Source: Rhynchopus euleeides (Eukaryota > Euglenozoa > Diplonemea > Diplonemida > Diplonemidae). Taken from it: 64,000 bases of DNA. Location: the NCBI GenBank assembly GCA_963210315.1, contig OY723290.1:496001-560000 (forward strand), read 5' to 3'. The position numbers were made by a program, and so were the translations under genes. The notes beneath the pieces were generated by a model that did no database searches, was not told the origin of the DNA, and worked only from the letters and a program-made list of their open reading frames with translations. Below, piece by piece: positions 42,229 to 51,812 of the stretch (position 1 is the first letter of the stretch; every line of letters begins with the position of its first letter).

Positions 42229-45131
42229 TGTGTGGAGTGTGAGTGTGTGTGGGAGGCTTCCAAATCGGATGTCTGCAAGGGTGAATGCACACAGGCGGGA
42301 GGGTGTGTGTTGCGTGTGACTGAGCGAGTGATGCCATCTGCACAACGACGATCTCCAGAGGATGGGGGTGGGTGGGGGCTCAACGGTGCACCATAATAGC
42401 GTGTCACTTCGCTCATTCTGTATACTTTTCTTTTGAGTACTCCCGCCAGGTTTGTACCCACCGCAACTCACCAAGCCACACACCACCACCACCACCACCC
42501 CCCCTCCCCCTTCCTCTCTGGAACCCCCGACCTTTCTGCTTTCACGACATCAGAGGTCTGTCGTTCTGCACGAAGGTGTGTCAGAAACCGACTGTTGTGA
42601 GGGGTGTCTCGCACCTTCATGCAGAACGAACCCAGAAAGGGATAACCTCGCCAGCGCGACACACATCACAACAGCCAGCAAGATGTATAGTCCAAAGGGA
42701 AGCATGACAGCCCAGAGGGCATGCTTCGGCGTGTGTGCTGATCGCATCTGCTGGGAGGGCAGACAGCTGTCTTCCTCTGCCGAGCGAACAGCACGCAGCG
42801 GTTTTGCTCTCAACTTACAAAAACTTCCAGCACCAACAACTGTTCAATAATGGGAATGGCCTGGGGAAGGTGGAAGCGGTGTCGTGATGGAGTGAAGACG
42901 CGATCAGCAGCTTCAATTGTATCACTCTAAATGCAGGCCGTGAATGGCATGGGGATGGATATGTAACGATTCTGATTATGTGTCGGTTCGAGTGTGGCTG
43001 TCGGGGGTGAACGGAAATCAGCTCTTTCCCAACACTCCCTCTGGCAATGTGTTGTCGGTTTGGGGTGGGGTGGGGTGATAGTGGTGCAGTGAAGCAGATA
43101 ATAAAAGTAAGGCACAGAGGTTGCCTCTGGGCCCTACTAACAGCGCGCTGCCCACGACACACCCAAGAAGAGGCATCCTTTCCAGGACAGAGCCAGATCA
43201 GCTCAGAATTTGCTATTTTGGTGTCGGCGCACCAACCACCCCACCCCCCTGAAAAGACGACCCCACCCAGGGCGGTGACGCTCAGAACCTTTGCTCGGAA
43301 CCCCTGATTTTTCTCTATCTGTCTCTCTCTCCCCCCACCCTGCCCCTCTCTTCTCGACATCAGAAGAATCCGGCAACAAGATGAGGCTTGCCCATGCAGA
43401 CACACCAAAGGCGCTTTTGTAGGCACTCCCCACTGAAGGCGGATCTGAGAGTCGAATCCGTCGTCAGCATAAAAGATGATCGGGGGTGGGTGGGTGGGTG
43501 AGCCGGGATTGTTCTGCCCACAAACAGCCATAAACCTGGACTGTACGAAGAGGGGGTGGCCAGCGCAAAGTTAACAAAACAAAGAGGAATGGGGGGTGTT
43601 GGCAGGGGGTGGTGATGGCCGGGGGTGGGGGGCGGGGGGGAGCTCGTGTGTGTATATTTTTTTGACGACAAAACAACAGAGAGACGTCTCAATGTGCAGC
43701 ACAACAGTCACACAGGGGAAGAGGCCCCAATACAGAAGACAGGGGGGGGGGGCGGCATCAAAGAGAAGGGGGGGAAGGGGCGGGTGTCAGTAACTTTATT
43801 GATTAAACTTTTTTTCCGACTCAGAAACGCACCACGGATGGGGAGGGCGGGGTGTGCCTATAATAGAAGAGAAGAGTAAATATCACTGCATCTCCTGACA
43901 ACAGCAGGGCTTTCCCTAAATATTGGGTCCGGGGGGGCTGGGAACCGGTTTCGGGTACAAAAAAAACGCGCACAGTAGGGGCACTTCTCGGGGGAGCTTG
44001 CCCGGCCCCTATGCCACCTGAGCTCCTGCAAAACCTACTTTTTGGCATGTTTTGACACATCCGTCTTCAAGACAGCTCCAGAGGGGCAAAAAAAGTTCTG
44101 TTTGTCTTATTTGCCAACCGCTCCAAAGGTGCAGAAATCGAGGGAAAACGTCCGATATTCTGCATTGACTCAGGGGTCCCAGCGGGACCCCCTCCTCAAA
44201 TTTCCCAAAAACCCGTTCCTTGGAACGGTTGGAATCCGTGCGTATCGTGGTGGGGTCATTTTGGCCATGGGGTGCTTGTTGACACCCATAGCTGGCTTTC
44301 GTCACTGGGGCCCGCCTTGTCGGCTGTTTACGGTCCCTCTACCCACTAGACCTGCACGACCCCTCTGCAGCGGACAAGTCCATGTCACAGGGGGGTCTGG
44401 GGGGCGGAGCCCCCCAGCCGCCGGAGGCCACGGTAGTGAACATCCGCGGTTGGGACGCGCCTTTTTGTACCCTGGAACAGCCTACTGTGCAGCTTGGGAG
44501 TGAAACCAGCCCATTCTGCCACCCGACTTGCTGCTCACCGGGAGATCCCCGAGTGCGGATAAACCAACCTTTTCTGGCCGCAATGAAATGATTCGTGCGA
44601 ACCCGTTCCACGAGTATACTATTTTTTTGAAATCTTCACCATTTTTCCCCCTCTTCAGCCCACACCCTTCCCCTGCAAAAAAAAACGCGCACAGGGGCTG
44701 CAAAAAAAACGCGCCAAACAGAGGGAAAATCTTGAAATCGCCGGTCCCCGGGTTAGGGTATGGATTTAGGGAAAGCCCTGGACAACAGCAACGGGCATTT
44801 TTTTTTGGAAGATTCGATGGCGCACAACAAATGGGACGTCTCTGAAGAACGCACATCGAGCCCAGGCAGCGAGAGGTGAGGGGGGTGGGGGAGTGGGGAG
44901 GGAGGAGGGGCAGGGCAACGCACTGAGCAGCAGAGAACGGCAGGAATATCGGAAATATTGGAAATCGTTCAATATGCCCCACACGCACGGAACGAAACAC
45001 CAAGCACCGGAACAGAAGAAGGGCGAAAAAAGCACACGAGAATACTACCTCCTGGGGGGTGGTGGTGTAGGGGGGGAGGGGAGGGGAGGGGAGGGGGGGC
45101 AAGCTTTATTGTCGCAAACTGGAAAAATCCC
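42229..45131. other. Spacer with dispersed repeats, no gene seen
   Basis: 42478-42497 is a CAC repeat, 43318-43345 a CT tract, and 43741-43751 a G-run. From 43900 to 44800 the DNA is related, inverted, to 31.2-32.7 kb (block at 44165-44290) and holds one GC-palindrome repeat at 44391-44440. Confidence 0.5.
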
Positions 45132-46393
45132 ATGTACAGTAAGAACGTCGTTTAAGTCGTTTTTATTTAAGACGGTTTCAGCCGCGCCGACTTAAAGAAA
45201 ACGACTTATTTAAAACGGTATCGAATTGAACCCGCCAAAAATCGCTAAGCGCTACCGTGGCTCGCTACGCTCGCACAATATGCTACATTTTGCACACCTC
45301 CCGGTGCCCATCGACTGACACAAAACAATGGGCGTGTCTGTCGAACGGGCGAACCTCGTATATACCTTACATGTCGGGCCCTTGCCGTGGGGTTCTGTTC
45401 ACCGAGGGCAGAGTACCACCTGCCCTCGGTGAATAGGACTGGGTCCACCTCTTGATCACCTCGTGGATATGGGCAGAGATGCAGAGAATGGGTATCAGTG
45501 ACCGGAGTATCAACTGATGTGAGACAAGCGACCATACGCCAGTCCCAGACGCCACTCTCACAGACAATGGGAAGGGAAGGGGTTCTATGAATCCCTTCCC
45601 TCGACCAGTGTCGGGACAAATACCTTGCCATCAACTGCCTCTAACTAGACAACGGCATGATCATTGCAGGGACACCTTTTGGTATGGTACATCCTCAGAG
45701 CAAGCCCACCTACCTCCAATTTTTCCCGGCCTGCGGCGCCGGGAAAAAATATATACCGTAAACAGAATAAATCTGGACCGTAAAAAAGGTCCAATCCACC
45801 TCCAGACCCCCCCCCGAGGTCCAGAATTTGTCCGGTCCAGACCAGTTTGGGGGACTTGGCGATACATGGCGATTTCTCAGGATGGGGGGGGGGGGGGGGT
45901 AGGGGTGGTCTTATAAGCTGTTAACCTGGCCAATTTTTCACCATCGGCGTCTGGGGGCCAAAAACGTCACCAAACCTGAAACTATGACCCCTGGGACCCC
46001 AGAAACACAATTCCGCCCGGTTTTGGGCACTTTTGAGCACTTCTGAACAGTTTAGTCGTGTTCCGGAAAAATGTACCACAAAGCTGTACCTCAGCCAAGG
46101 TGACCAACGCTACTAGTCGGCCGACAGGCCGACAGCTGTCGGGTCGGTCGGTCGGCCCGATTTTTGCCTGTCGGTCGGTCGGTCGGCCTCTCGGGCCACC
46201 TCACAAACCGACATTTTTTCGGCCCAAACCGCCCAGAAACCCACGGAATGGCGGTGCATCGGCTGCATCTCGCGATTTTTCACCGGCAGGTGGGTTTGGG
46301 TCGAATTCTGCCCACCCGAAAAAACCACCCCCAACTTTCTGAAAAATCTCTATGTCTCGAAAAATTTTCCCCGTGGCAAAAATAGGTATTTAT

Positions 46394-46533
46394 TCAAGGG
46401 AAATAAAGTGACTTTATTTCACGGCTGGGGGTGTTTTGCACGAGTGGGTGTATTTCCCGAGCGAAGCGAGGGAAATACGGCCTCGAGTGCAAAACACCCC
46501 CAGTGAGTGAAATTACGTCCTTTATTTGCCTTG
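46394..46533. repeat. Long hairpin with GAGCGAAGCGAGGG core
   Basis: A 140-bp imperfect palindrome with arms starting CAAGGGAAATAAAGTGAC and carrying GGGGGTGTTTTGCACGAG. Its centre TTTCCCGAGCGAAGCGAGGG is shared with the hairpin at 29213-29356. Confidence 0.72.
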
Positions 46534-47193
46534 GATACATGATTTTTATTAGTACGGATGATTTCACTTTATTACGATGTGAGTGCAGGTGGTGGTGCGC
46601 GATGTCCCCCATCTCGATGTTAATCATGATTGGCTGAGTAAACGGCTGCGGCTGCGTTGAGGGTGGTGGCTTCTCGAAGCTTATGGATCTGCGTCCGCGC
46701 CACCCCCACTCCCCTCCTCGTCAATGTATCAGGCATTGAAGTCTTGTGGCTCTGGATGCTTCTCGCATACACATCGACCATGCTTAGCTGCTTCGACCCG
46801 AGGTGCTTTTGAATTTGCGACGTGGAGACGTCAAAGGGGGTCTGTGTGTGGGCAAAATATAAAGAGTCCCACCAGGGAAATAAAGTGATTCCCTAGGGAA
46901 ATAAAGTCACTTTATTTTCCTCTTTATTGTCCCACTTCACTACACGGTGGACTCCAGCGGGGGTAGGGTAACCCTTTTCGGGAGTCTCAACTAGGGGGAG
47001 TCCAACTCCCGCTAGCGGGAGTCTATACTCCCGCTAGGGGGAGTCTGACTCCCCCTAGCGGGAGTCTTTTCACCTATTTTCACTCATTTTTCCCATGATA
47101 CCTATGCAATGTGGCACTCGTCACTGAAGTACAGCCACACCAAACGAAACGGACGTTTCCACCCATCCCAGCTCGCAGACCTGATTCACAAAA

Positions 47194-47574
47194 ATGGGGA
47201 AGACGACAACGAAGCCGGCAGCGAAGCCGGCGGCAAAGTCGATTAAGAAGAAGAAGAGCGCAGAGAGTCCCGAGGCTGCGGAGGCGACGAACATTGTGCA
47301 TGATTTTTGCACGGCCTTCCCTGTTAAAAAAGGGGGCAGTGTGCTGACACTGGGATCCATTAGAAGGCTCCTAGCAACGGTGTTGAGCAAGGAGCTCCAC
47401 CAGCACAGCACCCAGGTGGCCAACGCAATCATCGCCATGTCTTCCCTGACATGGATAAGTTCGCTGTCAGGGAAGTCGCAACGATGCGGAAGGAGGGCGC
47501 TCTCCGTCATATACAAGGTGGAGGCGAAGTATGGCAAGGTGCAGGATACAAACGTGTCGTCGGGGGCAGCCTGA
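47194..47574 (+). CDS. Hypothetical basic protein in TIR element
   Basis: 126 residues from an ATG at 47194, shortly inside the left TIR. The first 30 residues are a Lys/Ala/Pro-rich tail (TTTKPAAKPAAKSIKKKK) like histone H1 or DNA-binding tails. A helical region follows (ATNIVHDFCTAFPVKKGG, IRRLLATVLSKELHQHS, VANAIIAMSSL) with some resemblance to a histone-fold layout, by eye only. A forward frame starting at 47451 overlaps its end and could belong to the same gene if spliced or shifted. A DNA-binding role is a guess. Confidence 0.45.
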   Translation: MGKTTTKPAAKPAAKSIKKKKSAESPEAAEATNIVHDFCTAFPVKKGGSVLTLGSIRRLLATVLSKELHQHSTQVANAIIAMSSLTWISSLSGKSQRCGRRALSVIYKVEAKYGKVQDTNVSSGAA

Positions 47575-47723
47575 AGCCGCGAATGATCGCGACACGGGCG
47601 AACGGCTTGGCACCGTGGGTCTGGATAGATGCTGGAGTTCGGCCGGGTGAAACCGGAAGTCGCAGCAAAATTTGCCCCCCCAGATTTCTTCCTCAAACCC
47701 ACCCGTGGGCTGATCCGGCCTTG

Positions 47724-47818
47724 CACGGTGGACTCCAGCGGGGGTAGGGTACCACTACCGGGTTTAACCCTTTTCGGGAGTCTCAACTAGGGGGAGTCCA
47801 ACTCCCGCTAGCGGGAGT
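47724..47818 (+). repeat. Internal copy of the CACGGTGGACTCC element end
   Basis: Repeats the left TIR of the 46943-50400 element (same order of palindromes, with a short extra piece), but is preceded by TTG rather than TA. It suggests internal duplication or a truncated second copy within the element. Confidence 0.65.
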
Positions 47819-47839
47819 ATAGATCAGCAGTGGGCAACA

Positions 47840-48100
47840 ATGAGGCGATGCGGGGGGCGAGGGCACCGATGCTCACTGTGCGACATCCCAGAAGAACGCT
47901 GGTATCAACAGGTGCATCGATACCCGCACCTGACTCTCTCTGAGATGAAAGAGGCTGGCTACCCCTCCCTCTTGGCAGGTGTGCTTCCCAATGCCCGCTA
48001 CGTCACCCCAGCACTCCATGACTGCAAGGGGCTCGCCATGCGGCTGATCAGGGTACTGGATGACAGGGGTGGAGCTTGGGGGTTTTTTCGGGTCAGCTGA
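47840..48100 (+). CDS. Hypothetical Cys-containing protein in TIR element
   Basis: 86 residues from an ATG at 47840. It begins RRCGGRGHRCSLCDIPEERW (possible metal-binding CxxC), then reads YPHLTLSEMKEAGYPSLLAGVLPNARYVTPALHDCKGL, which looks like real protein. The MITE inserts 60 bases after its stop. It could be one exon of a larger element-encoded protein. No family is recognised. Confidence 0.4.
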   Translation: MRRCGGRGHRCSLCDIPEERWYQQVHRYPHLTLSEMKEAGYPSLLAGVLPNARYVTPALHDCKGLAMRLIRVLDDRGGAWGFFRVS

Positions 48101-48161
48101 CCTGATTTTCTGCAGGCCCTCACAAAAAATCAGGTCAGGGGTAAAAAGAAAAAAATATATA

Positions 48162-48971
48162 CCGTAAACGGAAATATTGTGGACCGTAATAAAGGTGAAC
48201 CGTACTATAGGTGGACCGTAAAAAAGATGGAACAAATGGGATTTTTCCGGAACTTGGAACATTTTTACGGTCCACCTATTTTACGGTTGGGATCGTGGAC
48301 TTGGCGGTTTTTTTTACGAGTTCCTTCGCGACGAAGTCGCGAAGGAACCAAGGAAATCGTACGACTGAAGCTGCAGGATTAACACCACAGGGCCTCAGCA
48401 CAGAGTGTGCGCTCACCATCGTCCGGGAACTGTTCTCCCACAGTTACTGCAGGGTGTACTACACTAAAGGAGTACGATTTCCCTGAATTTTCCGGGCACT
48501 GATTCACGAATTTACATCTGGAGGGAGCCCGGTGGTCTCAGCTTCTGTCTGCGCGCCCTGCCGTACTGTGGCTGCTTTTGTGGGCTCGTGCAGCAGGTTC
48601 TACTTTTACTTCTACCGGAATGCTCCTTGCATGGTACTACACTTCTCGAGGTGTGGTGGTGGGTGAGTCTCGAGGTGAGTGGTGGTGATCGTGCCTTTTC
48701 CACACGCAGGGAGGACTTGCTTCTCTTGCTGGTGTTGGTTGCGGTGGTGGAGGGAGGGTCCAAAGCTGGGAGGTCGGGAGGCCTACGTGTGGGTGTCTGC
48801 GGCGTGGAGGCCGCAGTCCGCGCCCCGCAACCCACCAGCCCGCGGGCGAAAAACGCATTGTCTTTTCCATATTCAGTCCCAATAAATGGTGGACCGTAAA
48901 AAAGATGGAACGTTTGGCCTTTTTTTGGGAACTTGGAACATTTTTACGGTCCACCCTTTTTCCGTTTACGG
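48162..48971 (-). mobile_element. CCGTAAACGG-family MITE, innermost level of nest
   Basis: An 810-bp copy, nearly identical to 6341-7142 in reverse orientation, with TA flanks (48160-48161, 48972-48973). It has the same end hairpins and the same TTCGCGACTTCGTCGCGAAG palindrome. Confidence 0.88.
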
Positions 48972-49134
48972 TAGATTTTCGGGAAACCGGAAAAGTTGGC
49001 TCCTCGCCTTGGGGCCTCAAGGTGACCAGGAGGCGTTTCGTGAGCAAAGTGACCCCAGCGACATGAGCACAGGCCTCAAACAGTCACAATAGAGGACAAA
49101 TGAAGCTGCCCAACCCGTACCGTGCAACAGACGT

Positions 49135-49372
49135 TTACTACCGTGGCCTCCGGTGGCTGGGGGGCTCCGCCCCCCAGACCCCCCTGTGGCATGTGCCTGT
49201 CTTGTACCCAAGCCCTTTACATCAGGGAATCTCAGTATCCTCAGGAGGACGCAGCCAACTCACACAGAATCCGTACGCCCGCAAGTCACAGATGTTCACT
49301 ACCGTGGCCTCCGGCGGCTGGGAGCTCCGCCTCCCAGACCCCCCCTACGGCATGTGTTTGTCTTGTAACCAA
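49135..49372 (+). repeat. Two tandem copies of the GC-palindrome repeat
   Basis: Units at 49135-49216 and 49295-49372, each with the CTACCGTGGCCTCCGG block, the GC palindrome and a following CATGTG..TGTCTTGTA block, 160 bp apart. The second has lost part of the palindrome. Confidence 0.7.
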
Positions 49373-49440
49373 GTCCTTGCGCGTCCGGGGCTGCATATCG
49401 GTTCCGGTACCTCGCGGGAGGGCATATATTTCACTGGTTG

Positions 49441-50085
49441 ATGGAGCATGCCGAAAAGGGATCAACGCGCAATGCCTACGTACACAGTCTCCATCATTGG
49501 TGGGCTCCAGAAGATGCAGTGCCTCTGCAGAACAACGACGAATTTGAAGAAGCAGAGAACGGACATCGCAAGAAAGATGCCGTTACAATCGCCAGCTCCG
49601 CAACTTACGAGAGAGATCTTGCGATGGCAGAAGAGAAGCGGCGCGCATCGGGCATGCCTTGGAAGGTTGCGCACCTGTCGCAGGACGGGATCCTCGGGTA
49701 TAGAGAAGTCATCCTGTGTCCGTGTCTGCACACCCGACACGCTCATAGATTGGCTGTGTATGTTCTTTGCACACAGTTGACACAGCTGCAGAAGGGGTTT
49801 GTGCACTGCAACACACAGGACTTCGTTGAACCCATCAGCGCGCCCTACTTCCTGTTCCGGTTCCCCGAAGGACACCGCAAATTATCGCTCTGCTTGTGCA
49901 AAATGCCAATCCCGCTGGGGGCGACTTTCACACCATTCGTGTCATCCGAGGCGACTTTGAGCACGCTTGACCAACGCGCACAGCAGGAGGGGGATGACAG
50001 TTCTGACGAAGAAGATGAGGCCTGCAGGATGGCTTGTCTTGCCCAAGGTGTAACACAACTACGACAGGCGATGGCCGCACTTTGA
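49441..50085 (+). CDS. Hypothetical protein in TIR element, acidic C-terminus
   Basis: 214 residues from the ATG at 49441, ending 157 bases before the right TIR. The middle reads like a folded domain (MPWKVAHLSQDGILGYREVI, LCPCLHTRHAHRLAVYVLCT, APYFLFRFPEGHRKLSLCLC) with several Cys and His that could bind zinc. An acidic stretch (EGDDSSDEEDE) precedes a helical end. An overlapping frame at 49448 is less protein-like. No known transposase motif is visible; its place next to the TIR suggests a mobility-related or cargo role. Confidence 0.5.
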   Translation: MEHAEKGSTRNAYVHSLHHWWAPEDAVPLQNNDEFEEAENGHRKKDAVTIASSATYERDLAMAEEKRRASGMPWKVAHLSQDGILGYREVILCPCLHTRHAHRLAVYVLCTQLTQLQKGFVHCNTQDFVEPISAPYFLFRFPEGHRKLSLCLCKMPIPLGATFTPFVSSEATLSTLDQRAQQEGDDSSDEEDEACRMACLAQGVTQLRQAMAAL

Positions 50086-51812
50086 CACCTCAAATTCTAA
50101 CCGCTCACCTCCGCAGGTGTAGCCGCTACCAGGAGGATAGGTAGGTAGTCCAGAGTCCGGGGAAACTGACAGAAGCAAAACAAGCCCCTCCCCATCCCTC
50201 TTCCACCATGATTTTACCCCCCACGCCAGTAGACTGTAACTATATCATGGGAAAAATGGATGAAAATAGGTGAAAAGACTCCCGCTAGGGGGAGTCAGAC
50301 TCCCCCTAGCGGGAGTATAGACTCCCGCTAGCGGGAGTCTTTGACACCCGCTCAGACTCCCGCTCCCAGACTCCCGCTAGGGCCGCTGGAGTCCACCGTG
50401 TACACTACTGAAGTGATAAAGTAATAAAGTGAAATCTTCCTACTAATAAAAAAAAAAGTGTCACCAAATCGGCAAAAAAAATTTCGGATTTTTTTTTGCT
50501 GTCGGCCGACCGACCGACTGGCCGACCGACAGGCCGACAGCTGTAGGGTTGGTCACCTTGCCTCAGCCCCCCCTGGGCAGAAGGCAGAATCGCAAACCAT
50601 CATGTCTCGCAGTGATCCAGTGAGCGGTGTTGCCAACCGTGCTGCCCGACGATACGTGGGGTCAAAAGTGCAACATGACAACACCTTGTTTACGGTGTGA
50701 CATGCGAGACAGTAGAAAAGTATCACCGGAAACAAGGGGTCATAGGTACTAGAGGAGGAGCATGTTTCCAGCCCCTTCAGACCTTCGGACGCATCGGTTG
50801 CATCTACTCGAGCGGGAGAATCGCTGATCGGACTGGCATAGTGCATCAACCGTAGGCATATCGAGCAACAGAGGAGCGCTGTGCCACTTGCGAAATCACT
50901 TGTGTCAGAAGCTGTGTGCCCATGTTCTTGGGCCAGTGACAGTGATAGTGGCAGTGAGCCATCCGATGACCATGAAGAAGGGGGCATGGACTGGTATCAG
51001 ACATCAGCAGTGCACCGAAGACGGCCCCCTTAGGGTTGTATGAAAGGCTGAAGACTACAATGTCGAAGTTCAAGCCGTACAACAAGGACGAGGGGCGCAA
51101 CTCGGCTGTCCAGGCAGCTACGCACAAACGGGCAGAGTCCCCCACACTTCTTCCATAGCCCACATCCAAAGCACACTCGGTGCCTTTGATTTCCAGGCAC
51201 AGTTCGATCCGTGTGTTGTGTTCACACAGATCCCATGGTTGGCATATCCAGTGGTTGCGGCAATCCCGCCTGCGCACCTGGGTATACTCCGTTGTTCAAC
51301 GTACCGCGTAGTCTGACGGCTGCACGGCTCCCTCCCCCCGCAGCAGCGTCTTTTGTGTTCAGTGCATCGAGTGGGAAGCCACCACAATGCCCTCCCCACC
51401 CTCCCGTTTTGTTTCCCACTAATACACGTTGAGGCCTTCGCTCTGGGGTGGCCAGGCGGCAGCCTGCCCTCTGGCGATTATGTCAATGTGGCACCACCTG
51501 CACCAACCTGTGGCCGTATAGTTGTACCATCTTCGGCCAAAGAAAATTGTCATGAGAGCACGGCCTTCTGTGTCTCTTGCCGCTGAAGGTGTGTTGTATT
51601 GAGGATGCAGTGCACCTGTCCGGGAGCTGTGTGGGAGCGTGTGAATGAGGGAGGTATCAATGAAAAAATGACAAGTGCCAGTTCTAACGGCAAACCACTC
51701 TGGACCGGAAAAAAGGTCCAATCGGTTTGGACCCCCGGGGTCCAGAATTTTTACGGTCCAGCATTATTACGTCCAGGACTTCTTACGGTCCAGATTTATT
51801 CTGTTTACGGTA

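Larger units (their letters stand above)
46943..50400 (+). mobile_element. CACGGTG-family element with 158-bp TIRs and unknown genes
   Basis: Inverted repeats at 46943-47100 and 50243-50400 begin CACGGTGGACTCCAGCGG. They contain GACTCCCGCTAGCGGGAGTC-type palindromes and end CCCATGATA; their inner 80 bp are nearly identical. TA flanks both ends (46941-46942, 50401-50402). Three forward open frames lie inside, plus a CCGTAAACGG MITE (48162-48971) and a second partial copy of the left end at 47724-47818. It may be an autonomous member of an unrecognised family. Confidence 0.82.
46544..50452. mobile_element. TTTTTATTAGTA TIR element (third level of nest)
   Basis: Inverted ends of about 31 bp starting TTTTTATTAGTA and containing GATTTCACTTTATTA, with a few mismatches. 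AAATAAAGTGA words recur inside. No clear target duplication and no transposase; the boundaries are less certain than for the other levels. Confidence 0.5.
46097..50559. mobile_element. AAGGTGACCAAC TIR element (possibly Mutator-like)
   Basis: Ends AAGGTGACCAAC / GTTGGTCACCTT followed inward by GTCGG-rich repeats on both sides. The flanking direct repeat is CCTCAGCC (46089-46096, 50561-50568), or 9 bp with one mismatch. This differs from the TA flanks of the other elements and suggests another superfamily. No transposase is seen. Confidence 0.65.
45756..51810. mobile_element. Outermost element of nest: CCGTAAACAGAATAAATC family
   Basis: Inverted ends CCGTAAACAGAATAAATCTG (45756) and its complement (ending 51810), with TA flanks (45754-45755, 51811-51812). 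The subterminal DNA repeats TGGACCGTAAAAAAGGTCCA-like palindromes on both sides. The ends resemble, but differ from, the CCGTAAACGG family. Four further elements lie inside. Confidence 0.75.
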
